Assembly: GCA_032622095.1 (NCBI GenBank)
Contig: CP136068.1
Location: forward strand, 11,203,729-11,267,728
Direction of reading: 5' to 3'
DNA length: 64,000 bases
Source of the DNA: Siphonodentalium dalli
Taxonomy: Eukaryota; Mollusca; Scaphopoda; Gadilida; Siphonodentaliidae
The notes below the pieces were generated by a model. The model was not told where the DNA came from. It worked only from the letters and a program-made list of their open reading frames with translations, and searched no databases. Below are positions 45,551 through 56,800 of this stretch, piece after piece; the first letter of the stretch is position 1; each line of letters starts with the position of its first letter. A program made the position numbers and the translations under genes.

Positions 45551-46430
45551 TACTATATATTTTGAGACTTCGTATATATATATGTATATATGTGTGTGGG
45601 TACTTCATAGAATCCAAAACGCGTGTACATATTGAGCTCAAACTTCCTATGTAAGTGTAAAATCCCACCGACACCGCCGTAGTCGTGTTTTCGAGAAGCT
45701 CTGAGCACCCTTTATCCACTCCCAAATCACCGCAAAGGCACTTCGGGGGTTAACGCAACAACGCTCTTTATCTATACCTTACACGGAGGTTTTAACAATA
45801 AACGCTCTTTATTGCAATGGACGTGGCTAAACGATACCCCATGCGTCCGATGCGGATTCCAATGGACGTGACTAAACGACTGACCCCATGCGTCCGAAAT
45901 ACGGATGCGGACGAAATGCAACTAAAAAGGCAGAATTGATCTAAGAGCTCGAATTATTATGCAGAGGGATTTCACGACGGGATTAATTGACTGTCCGCTC
46001 TGAAGTTTAGGACGGGGAGGACGGGTACCATGAATTAACTCATTGAAAAACAAATAATGCGTTATCTCGGAAACGGGTGGAGCTATCGACTTGAAATTTG
46101 CTATGTGAATGTATCTTGCCCCGGATACAAATTTTATCGGGTCGCCGAGTCCGTGCGTCGCCAGCTTCGCGCATACGCAGACGAGATCTCGGAAACCGGT
46201 GGAGCTATCGACTTGAAATTTGGTATGTGAATGTATCTTGCCCCGGGTACGAATTGTATCGAGTCGCCGAGCCCGTGCGACGCAAACTTCGCGCATGCGC
46301 AGACCAGATCTCGGAAACGGGTGGAGCTATCGACTTGAAATTGGGTTAAATTAAAATAATGTCATGTTTCTGAAACAAAACCATGAGACGAATGCCGCCA
46401 GTGGCGGGCTAACCTGCTAGTATCTGATGA
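45551..46430 (+). mobile_element. Helitron copy 4
   Basis: Starts TACTATATATTTTGAGACTT directly after CTAG of copy 3, lacking the first few bases (TCTA) seen in copies 1 and 2. It ends with hairpin GCCGCCAGTGGCGGGC, TAACCTG and CTAG (46427-46430). Three ~122-bp units at about 46070-46340 step by exactly 122 bp. It retains the uninterrupted version of the site into which the LTR element inserted in copy 2. Confidence 0.82.
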
Positions 46431-46434
46431 TACC
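46429..46434. other. Left target-site duplication AGTATC
   Basis: AGTATC spans the AG of the Helitron copy-4 CTAG terminus plus four host bases. The identical hexamer follows the right arm. Confidence 0.8.
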
Positions 46435-46667
46435 CACCCTGTTTGGTGACATTTCAGGAACGATAACTCTATCCGACCTATATGCAGTACTCCCGTCTAG
46501 ACAGTTTGACCTATATTCTCCGCCCACGCATTGCATCATGGTCTATTTGTACCGGTTGGACATGTCCGGACATGACCCGCTGGTTATATCCAGACTTCTC
46601 CATATGAATGGTATATTATCTACATGTATATCACGTGATGATCTCGGTGGGGGTAGTTTCAGTCTTG

Positions 46668-46785
46668 AATATTAAAGGGACACTAGGCTCTCACTGGGGA
46701 TGATTATTAAAGTGACACTCACTATGGATGAATGTTAAAGTAACACAGGGCGCACACTGTGGGATAATGTTAAAGTGACACTCGC
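46668..46785 (+). repeat. Subterminal TTAAAGTGACAC motif cluster
   Basis: Variants of TTAAAG(G/T)(G/A)ACAC occur near 46672, 46709, 46734 and 46768, about 25-40 bp apart, with a further AAAAGGGACACTTC near 48092. They are mirrored in the right arm. Repeated subterminal motifs are commonly transposase-binding sites in large DNA transposons; that role here is inference. Confidence 0.6.
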
Positions 46786-46788
46786 ATT

Positions 46789-47040
46789 GAAAACTTCCAA
46801 AAATTCAAAACTTCAAAAATTTCAAAAATTTCAAAAACTTCAAAAATTTCAAAAACTTCAAACATTTCAAAAATTTCAAAAATTTCTAAAATTTCAAAAA
46901 CTTCAAAAATCTCACAAAATTTCAAAAAAGTTTAAAAACTTTTCAAAAAGAAACAAAAATGAAAAACTTAAAAAAAATTCATAAATTAAAAAAATATGAA
47001 AAACTTAAAAAACTTCAACTTTTTCTAAAATTCAAAAATA
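46789..47040 (+). repeat. A-rich ~10-bp minisatellite (AAAATTTCAA type)
   Basis: Units alternate between CAAAAATTT and CAAAAACTT. The corresponding tract in the right arm lies at about 58600-58880 and differs in unit order and length, so it has changed since the arms formed. The Lys/Phe/Gln-rich frame 46775-46984 is produced by the repeat. Confidence 0.85.
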
Positions 47041-47650
47041 ATTTAAAATTAACGGTCTTTTAATATATCTAACCCACTGCCACTTCTGAGGGTTCCACAC
47101 TACACCTGAGGGGATATTGAGTGGTCTACACACGTCTCCTAAACCCTAGAATAAGATCCAGCCCATAAGAAACTCTGCCTCCTGCAATGCCTGTCATTCG
47201 AATCTGACGCAATCCCTACTTCTGGCGCAATGCCTGAGTCATTCGAATCTGGCGCAATCCCTACTTCCGGCGCAACGCCTGAGTCATTGGAATCTGACGC
47301 AATCCCTCGTGAAACCTACCGGCTGACTCCACACCCATCGGCTAAGCGTTGTATCACATGCTTATTATTTGATCATATCGTGGAAATTCAATGTTTTGTC
47401 ATCACTCATGAGATATAACCCATATCTACTGAAAAAGGGTGGATATCCTCTATTTATTCATAATTTTTCTTTGTTATCTTTTTTTTATCCCTATTTTTTA
47501 TCTACCACTTCCTGTTTTTATTCGCTCTTCTTTTTCTTACAACGTCTAATCCCTCATAATCTTCGAATATCCACTTTCATCTCCAAGTTTTTGAAAAAAT
47601 TCCTTGTTTAGTAGCACCTCCAGATGGGCTCTATAGAATTTGAACGAAGC

Positions 47651-47760
47651 ATCCATCTTGGATATTACTCTTTATATGACTAAATCCGTTAGCACGCTCT
47701 ACAGATGTCATATAGGTAGCACGCTCTACAGATGTCATATAGGCCTCTTCACATCTTGTT
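47651..47760 (-). repeat. Satellite-family fragment inside the left arm
   Basis: The complement reads GGATTTAGTCATATAAAGAG, then TAATATCCAAGATGG, matching the 7-14 kb satellite unit. Next to it GCACGCTCTACAGATGTCAT is present twice in a 28-bp duplication. Slightly inward, TAATCGCTCCATTGACTGTA is the complement of the satellite leader module. The mirrored copy is at about 57840-57990. Confidence 0.75.
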
Positions 47761-49364
47761 TTCCGTAATTTATTCATTAATAATCGCTCCATTGACTGTA
47801 ACAAATTAAATTACCCCCTCCCCCTGTATTGAGAATACAGCCTTGATTATTAATATTTCCTCCTTTCATGGTGTGCATGTTCCTTGGGACATCTTTGCTA
47901 ATGTGAAGCCACACCTATTATATATATATATACAACTTTAAAAGCCCGCGAAAATATTACTCATATTATAGACTTCCCTTTGAAGACCTTTGTATGTGAC
48001 AATGATCCGTAATATTGTTTCTAAGTGACACTGGCCAGTGAAACTGATACTACGGGTATGAACTAGCCAACTTCACATCGTAACAATAATAAAAGGGACA
48101 CTTCATCTATATCAGTCTCAAAACGTGTTGGTACACATCTGTGTGGAAACTAAAACCAATCACTCTTCGTCCGTCATCCGTACATCATTGTAATATAATT
48201 TTCTCAGAAACCACGGGATCCCTTTGGCTGAAATTTGGTCTCAACATGGGATCAGAAATTATCCATGGAAGACAACAGTGTCCGTGTGGGGAGAAGCTTC
48301 GTAGTGTTTCGCTGTCGCCATGGTGTTTGTTTGGGTATTGGCATGGGTGGTGAGTGTGGTTCTCATATGGTCTGAACTAGCCTTTACTGACTGAGGTCAT
48401 TTAGTGCACATGTCATCACTTCACTGATAACCATTATATGGTCAAATCCCTACACTATCAAACGCAATGTTTCAATAATGGGTTTTCTTAAAATTTTGAC
48501 TAAATATTGGTTATATTATACGCATCAGCGATCCTTCTTAATAACGCTCTGTATATTTTCAAACGCATTGCACTAAATGGGTTTGGAATAGCCACACAGG
48601 AAAGGAGAAACTGAGGTCCTAGGTAGGTCGACTGCATATAGCAGTATATATGGGGTACAGACATGGACAGCAATGGGTTCCTCGTGGCTTCTGGCCTACA
48701 CATGACATATTAAAGTTAACCACACCCATCGGCGCGCCTTTAATGGGCTATGAAGCGCCATACAGGCTCGAATCATGGCCTTCGCCATGTGTTTCTATTT
48801 GAACCCACATTAGTAACTAAATAAAATCTTTCTCTCCAGGTTGTTTCACGCCATAACCTTGATTTGGAAAGCTTGAAGGGCTAATTAAGCTTCAATTTAA
48901 ATCCCAACATTATTTGAAGAACGTATCTGGTTAAACATGTCCACCATAGTAAGCTCATTTAATTCAAAGAGCTTCACACATAGTCCCACTAGTAATGATG
49001 TGTCGTTATTTACTGCAGAAATTGTCATATATATAAAATACAATACAACACATTTTGGCCACATACCTTAAAGGTGCACGTCACTTTCGCAAGATATCTA
49101 ACTGACCATGTATAGAGTGGAATGACATGTCGTGTATCAAATGTATAATCAGTTCCAGTATTTCGTCCATAAGGCAGTTTTGGTTGTAACATCATTGTGT
49201 ATGACGGTTCATTCATATGATACCTTAGCGGTTGCACACGATACTGTCTGTTGTATTTTATGTCTTATATCATGTATATGAATTGCTCCATGGATGGTAG
49301 GAGTATGGCATTGGTGTCTGGTTCTTCGATGTATTCTAGTCATAGTTCATTCATATTATTACTC

Positions 49365-50560
49365 TAAAATCTCCATTAAATGGAGAAACTAAAGAGCCCA
49401 TATTATGTAGACTAGTGTATAAATACTTACTTCATGCATTATTTTCATCAATTATATGTATTATAACTCCCATCAAGATAGGCTGTTATACAGAGGAAAC
49501 AAAGCATGTACCAAGTGACAGTCTGTACCAAGTGACAGTCTCATGTCACGAAAGGCCTACTATGTGGACACATGTTCTTATCAAAACGCTCTATTATGTA
49601 GGGGGTTATCAACCATTGGTCTGGAAAAGGCATACGAGCGGAACGCGTGTATACACATTTATTCGATGTACTCTTTAATCTTCGATTTCTCTTTATTGTC
49701 GTTAATTTATAGCATTATTAGTAGGAATCTAAACTCGCCGTTATATTGAGAAAATAATGCGTCAATACCAGTCAATACTGCTTTATTGGCGGTAAATGAA
49801 ATTATTGAATCATGTATCGCAGCTAAACAAGCGAGACAACTGATCACAACACAAAAATTAGTAATATTTCTGAAGCCTTGAGTGGTTTGTAATACACAGT
49901 GTAAATTTTCATTATTGCTACCATTTAAGGAAACATGCCCCCGATAGGGCTACTATGCGAACACATGTCTATATTAATTTCACATATTCCTTACCGTTCA
50001 TTCATATATACTCCAAGCTCTCTGTTAATACAGAGGCATCAAAACATTGGTCTGGAAAAGACCTACTATGTGGATGCGTGTATACATATTTACTTGATGT
50101 ATTCTTTAATCGTTCATTTCTCTTTATTATCGTTCATTTATAGCATTATTAGAAGAAATTTAGTCTAAAATCTCCATTACATGGAGACAATAAAGAGCCC
50201 ATATGGTGTAGACTAATGCATAAATACTTCATGTATTCTTTTCACCAATTATATGTATTGTACATCCTATACATTTAGTCTGTTATACAGAGGAAACAAA
50301 GCATGTACTACGTGGCAGTTTCATATGACGATAAGACCTACTATGTGAACACATGTGCATATTAATTTCACATATTCTTCTCAAAACGCTCTATTTTATA
50401 CGGGGGTATCAAACATTGGTCTGGAAAAGGCCTGCTATGTGGACGCGTGTATACATATTGACTTCATATATGCATTCATAGTTCATTTCTCTTAATTGTC
50501 GTTCATTTAATAGCATTATTAGTAGAAATATAGTCTAAAACCGTCGGTATATGGATAATA
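49365..50560 (+). repeat. Diverged ~800-bp direct repeats in the arm
   Basis: CTAAAATCTCCATTA.ATGGAG followed by AAAGAGCCCATAT and a CTGTTATACAGAGGAAACAA block begins near 49366 and again near 50164. A GGTCTGGAAAAG...CGTGTATAC...TTATAGCATTATTAG block occurs three times (about 49618, 50050 and 50417). The same pattern is mirrored in the right arm. Confidence 0.65.
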
Positions 50561-51885
50561 TATAGCGTCAATACTATTTTATTGTTGGTAACTCAAATTA
50601 TTGCATCATGTATCGCAACTAAACAAGCGAGACAACTCATAAATTCTTAATAGTTCTGATGTCTATGGCAGTTCACAGAGTGTATATTTTCATTGTTGTT
50701 ACCATTTTAGTGCATAAATTACTGATTTCTGTGTAAGAACGCTGGTCTCCATTGTTGTTATGATTGTGCCTATAACTGTCCATATTCTTAAAGCAAGTAC
50801 GGTACCTCTATGTGATATGATGTATAAAAATTTCCATTTTCACAGGTAAATCACGTATAAACGCTCTTTAATGTATAGTTAAACTGAGTTTTCACATGCA
50901 GGGCTATGTCTTTGTGGACTATATACGTGGTATACTTCAGCATATACACGACGTGAATGTGTTCTAAGTATGCGTATCTGATTTATGTATACGTCCGTGT
51001 TTCTTAAAGCAAATCCAATACATATTAGTGCGTTATATTATGATGTACATTAAGTGCCCTTTTCACTGTTAAATCAAGTAAAAAAGCCCTCTACTATAGT
51101 TAACTATTCAGTTCCACATACGCTATAAGCTCTATGGTGGTCCGGTGTGTCTTATCAATATGCCATTATATGCACGAATGTAATGTGTTCAAATATGTGG
51201 GTTATGATGTATACTTTAATGTTAAAGTATATAAGCACTCTTTAAGATATGCATATGCAGAATGTTGCCTCTTTACACTGACAGAAAAAAAAAGGAATAT
51301 ATAATTTTGAATACTACTCTTCATAAAACGTTAGAAAACCATAATCTAACAACTAATATCGAAGAACAATGTAATTACTTGATAAGCATTGTAAATATTT
51401 CGTCTGTTTTAAATAAAATGGAAATATTTCGTCTATTTGAAATACAGTTGGAAGCAACAATCAAGTATTTAAATGAAATTTGGACCAAAATCTTATAATT
51501 TGAGAAAACGTATATAATTTCTATCGAAGTCTTATAATAAAGGAAGGCTTTGTGCGAATCCATTCGGTCTAATGTGTGAATGTGTTCATCGTCGCAAATA
51601 TAATGATGCAGAAATGAATATTTCCTAGAAAAATGTTAACATAGCTTGTATTTAACCGAAATAATATAGCATTTGAGTTAAAATGTTTCATATTAGGACC
51701 ATAACGAACCAATGCATAAAAATACAATATTTTGTTTTTCATTCTCGATCAAAATAATGCAGGGTTGTCAATTATCAACAAAAAACAAATACTTTGAAAC
51801 AAAAACGATGACATAAGAACGAATATCCAAGAGCTAGTGTGAAAATAACCCTCACATTTATAAAAAAAAAAACAATAAAAATTCA

Positions 51886-53590
51886 GTTTTCGAGTAAGTC
51901 CTTCATAATTATTGAATGTTTTCGTCTATGTTGGATCAAATTTGACACAAAAATCAATTAGCTCACTAACAGTTCGCGCAATATCTCATATTTTGAGAAA
52001 ACGTTTGCAATTTTAGACAACAATATTGCTAGTGAAGGTGAATATTTCATCCTGGAACTCATGATATATGATAAAAATAGATGTAAAGACACTTCACGAG
52101 ACCTCATATCTTTGAGTTATGAACATAAAGTCATCTCATAGTGCCAATGTACCCCATAATTTGGTCAGGAGAAATATGTATTTCATATTTGACCCTTCAT
52201 CTATGGTAAAAAATGAATTAAGGGACATGGGAGTGGTGTCCTAGACATTAACCTAGAGCATAAATTGACTCAATTTTGCAATTTTAGGCAACATTCTTGC
52301 CAGGGAAAGTGTATATTTCATGTTGGAACTCATCAAATGTGATAAACATGCATCAAAAGGCACTTACTGAGCTCTGATGACTTTGAGTTATGACAACAAC
52401 GGCATCTCATACTAGATTGTAAGCCATAATTTGGTCAGGAAAAGTGTAAATTTCATATTTTATCCTACATGTGTTGTAACAATCAATGTAATTACACCCC
52501 ATCGGTCGCCTAGACACAGCGTAAATGTTCTCAAGTTTTCAACTGTAGGCCACAATGTCGGCAGTGAAGGTAAACATTTCATGTTGGAACCCATGAAATG
52601 TGATAAAATGGATAAAAAGACACTTCATGAGTACTTATGACTGAGTTATGAACATAAAGGGACCTCATAGTGTATTGTAGGTCATAATTTGGTCAGGAAA
52701 ATTGTAAATTTCATGTCTTAAGCTCCATGTGTTTTAAAAATATATTTAATTACAGCCATTGGGTCCCTAGAGATCAATCCACAGTCCATATGTAGTCCAT
52801 ATGCAATTTTAGGGAACAGTATTGCTAGCGAAGGTGAACATTCCATGCTGGAACTCATGAAATATGATAAAAATAGATGAAAAGACACTTTCTGAGGCCT
52901 TGGTCAGGAGAAATGTGTATTGTATTTTGACCCTTGATGAGTGGTAGCAATCAATGAAATTACACCCCATGGTATCCTCAGATATGAAGCAACATCATAA
53001 ATGCACTCAGTTTTTGGCAATTTAGAAAACATTGTTGATAGGGAAGTTGTACATGTCATGTTGGAACTGGTGAAATGTGATAATAATTGATCAAAAGACA
53101 CTCGATGAGCCCTGATGGGTTTCAATTATGGTCATAAAGGCATCTGATAGTGTCATTATACAACGGGGAAAATTGTGAAGCGCTAACAAAGCGTATCTAC
53201 ACGGTGTTATACGATCCAAAATGATCCTGATATAAGAAATGCAATCTAGATCATACTCAGTATCTTCGTATCGACTGAATATATCGTTATTCGATGGTGT
53301 TCCCGACATACCTCCGTCTTTACTTTTCTTATGCCTTTGTAAATTGTAGTTCGTCGATAATATATTTCTGCACAAATGGCACCCGTGTATTGTCTCGAAT
53401 CATGGGAAGAACTATCGTCCTTATACCAGCGAAAAGATGAGCGAATATGGTGTGGTATTATAAACTCGCCGCCTTCGTACCTCTATTTATCGTTTAGAGT
53501 TATTGTTCTTAGATAAAAAATTGGCGCGCGTGCGGCTAAAAAGGGGGACACGACAATCTGCGGGATGGGATGGAATATGGAATAGAACGA
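51886..53590. repeat. Unpaired spacer with ~265-bp tandem repeats
   Basis: Present only once in the element. About five diverged units recur near 52012, 52285, 52545, 52808 and 53022. They contain CAATTTTAG..AACA, TTTCATGTTGGAACTCATGA, AATGTGATAAA, AAAAGACACTTC.TGAG, GAGTTATGA..ATAAAG and ATAATTTGGTCAGGA in fixed order. No convincing gene apart from the short zinc-finger-like frame noted separately. Confidence 0.7.
53160..53405 (-). CDS. Short frame with a C2H2 zinc-finger-like start
   Basis: On the minus strand, just after a stop near 53405, the frame reads CHLCRNILSTNYNLQRHKKS. This matches the first three zinc ligands and the hydrophobic spacing of a C2H2 finger (CX2C, twelve residues, His); the fourth ligand is not evident. 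The frame continues about 60 residues without a known domain. The candidate ATG falls within the finger, so the real N-terminus is missing or spliced. It is the only protein-like trace in the 12.8-kb element and may be a relic or chance. Confidence 0.3.
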
Positions 53591-53800
53591 CAATGTGCGG
53601 AACAGAATTTCAAATTGCGTGGAACGGCCGTTATCTCGAGGAATACAGCACGTAGAGGGCTCCTTTTGGTGTCTAACGAAAGGCCCTAGCCATACATATT
53701 AACTCCGCCACTGACCGGACACCAGAAGGAGCCCTCTACGTGCTGTATTCCTCGAGATAACGGCCGTTCCACGCAATTTGAAATTCTGTTCCGCACATTG
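53591..53800. repeat. Inner 83-bp hairpin abutting the right arm
   Basis: CAATGTGCGG...TTTTGGTGTC (53591-53673) pairs with GACACCAGAA...CCGCACATTG (53718-53800) with about one mismatch, around a 44-base loop. The right half runs straight into the right arm with no gap. Confidence 0.9.
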
Positions 53801-56800
53801 AATTTTTATTGTTTTTTTTATAAATGTGAGGGTTATTTTCACACTAGCTCTTGGATATTCGTTATTATGTCATCGTTTTTGTTTCAAAGTATTTGTTTTT
53901 TGTTGATAATTGACAACCCTGCATTATTTTGATCGAGAATGAAAAACAAAATATTGTATTTTTATGCATTGGTTCGTTATGGTCCTAATATGAAACATTT
54001 TAACTCAAATGCTATATTATTTCGGTTAAATACAAGCTATGTTAACATTTTTCTAGGAAATATTCATTTCTGCATCATTATATTTGCGATGATGAACACA
54101 TTCACACATTAGACCGAATGGATTCGCACAAAGCCTTCCTTTATTATAAGACTTCGATAGAAATTATATACGTTTTCTCAAATTATAAGATTTTGGTCCA
54201 AATTTCATTTAAATACTTGATTGTTGCTTCCAACTGTATTTCAAATAGACGAAATATTTCCATTTTATTTAAAACAGACGAAATATTTACAATGCTTATC
54301 AAGTAATTACATTGTTCTTCGATATTAGTTGTTAGATTATGGTTTTCTAACGTTTTATGAAGAGTAGTATTCAAAATTATATATTCCTTTTTTTTTCTGT
54401 CAGTGTAAAGAGGCAACATTCTGCATATGCATATCTTAAAGAGTGCTTATATACTTTAACATTAAAGTATACATCATAACCCACATATTTGAACACATTA
54501 CATTCGTGCATATAATGGCATATTGATAAGACACACCGGACCACCATAGAGCTTATAGCGTATGTGGAACTGAATAGTTAACTATAGTAGAGGGCTTTTT
54601 TACTTGATTTAACAGTGAAAAGGGCACTTAATGTACATCATAATATAACGCACTAATATGTATTGGATTTGCTTTAAGAAACACGGACGTATACATAAAT
54701 CAGATACGCATACTTAGAACACATTCACGTCGTGTATATGCTGAAGTATACCACGTATATAGTCCACAAAGACATAGCCCTGCATGTGAAAACTCAGTTT
54801 AACTATACATTAAAGAGCGTTTATACGTGATTTACCTGTGAATATGGACAGTTATAGGCACAATCATAACAACAATGGAGACCAGCGTTCTTACACAGAA
54901 ATCAGTAATTTATGCACTAAAATGGTAACAACAATGAAAATATACACTCTGTGAACTGCCATAGACATCAGAACTATTAAGAATTTATGAGTTGTCTCGC
55001 TTGTTTAGTTGCGATACATGATGCAATAATTTGAGTTACCAACAATAAAATAGTATTGACGCTATATATTATCCATATACCGACGGTTTTAGACTATATT
55101 TCTACTAATAATGCTATTAAATGAACGACAATTAAGAGAAATGAACTATGAATGCATATATGAAGTCAATATGTATACACGCGTCCACATAGCAGGCCTT
55201 TTCCAGACCAATGTTTGATACCCCCGTATAAAATAGAGCGTTTTGAGAAGAATATGTGAAATTAATATGCACATGTGTTCACATAGTAGGTCTTATCGTC
55301 ATATGAAACTGCCACGTAGTACATGCTTTGTTTCCTCTGTATAACAGACTAAATGTATAGGATGTACAATACATATAATTGGTGAAAAGAATACATGAAG
55401 TATTTATGCATTAGTCTACACCATATGGGTTCTTTATTGTCTCCATCACTCCATGTAATGGAGATTTTAGACTAAATTTCTTCTAATAATGCTATAAATG
55501 AACGATAATAAAGAGAAATGAACGATTAAAGAATACATCAAGTAAATATGTATACACGCATCCACATAGTAGGTCTTTTCCAGACCAATGTTTTGATGCC
55601 TCTGTATTAACAGAGAGCTTGGAGTATATATGAATGAACGGTAAGGAATATGTGAAATTAATATAGACATGTGTTCGCATAGTAGCCCTATCGGGGGCAT
55701 GTTTCCTTAAATGGTAGCAATAATGAAAATTTACACTGTGTATTACAAACCACTCAAGGCTTCAGAAATATTACTAATTTTTGTGTTGTGATCAGTTGTC
55801 TCGCTTGTTTAGCTGCGATACATGATTCAATAATTTCATTTACCGCCAATAAAGCAGTATTGACTGGTATTGACGCATTATTTTCTCAATATAACGGCGA
55901 GTTTAGATTCCTACTAATAATGCTATAAATTAACGACAATAAAGAGAAATCGAAGATTAAAGAGTACATCGAATAAATGTGTATACACGCGTTCCGCTCG
56001 TATGCCTTTTCCAGACCAATGGTTGATAACCCCCTACATAATAGAGCGTTTTGATAAGAACATGTGTCCACATAGTAGGCCTTTCGTGACATGAGACTGT
56101 CACTTGGTACAGACTGTCACTTGGTACATGCTTTGTTTTCTCTGTATAACAGCCTATCTTGATGGGAGTTATAATACATATAATTGATGAAAATAATGCA
56201 TGAAGTAAGTATTTATACACTAGTCTACATAATATGGGCTCTTTAGTTTCTCCATTTAATGGAGATTTTAGAGTAATAATATGAATGAACTATGACTAGA
56301 ATACATCGAAGAACCAGACACCAATGCCATACTCCTACCATCCATGGAGCAATTAATATACATGATATAAGACATAAAATACAACAGACAGTATCGTGTG
56401 CAACCGCTAAGGTATCATATGAATGAACCGTCATACACAATGATGTTACAACCAAAACTGCCTTATGGACGAAATACTGGAACTGATTATACATTTGATA
56501 CACGACATGTCATTCCACTCTATACATGGTCAGTTAGATATCTTGCGAAAGTGACGTGCACCTTTAAGGTATGTGGCCAAAATGTGTTGTATTGTATTTT
56601 ATATATATGACCATTTCTGCAGTAAATAACGACACATCATTACTAGTGGGACTATGTGTGAAGCTCTTTGAATTAAATGAGCTTACTATGGTGGACATGT
56701 TTAACCAGATACGTTCTTCAAATAATGTTGGGATTTAAATTGAAGCTTAATTAGCCCTTCAAGCTTTCCAAATCAAGGTTATGGCGTGAAACAACCTGGA

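Larger units (their letters stand above)
46435..51885 (+). repeat. Left inverted arm
   Basis: Contents from the outer end inward: subterminal TTAAAGTGACAC motifs; an A-rich ~10-bp minisatellite (about 46789-47040); a fragment of the 7-14 kb satellite (about 47651-47690); unassigned AT-rich DNA; diverged ~800-bp repeats at 49.4-50.5 kb; then AT-rich DNA to AATAAAAATTCA, where pairing with the right arm ends. All of the frames in it recur inverted in the right arm simply because of the arm identity, and none has a recognisable domain. Confidence 0.9.

Noticed and set aside
46775-46984. Lys/Phe/Gln-repeat protein
   Set aside because: Direct translation of an A-rich minisatellite that differs in length and order in the other arm.
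49025-49237. Frames repeated at 49 kb and 56 kb on opposite strands as a duplicated gene pair
   Set aside because: They are mirror copies due to the inverted arms; the frames are short and have no domain.
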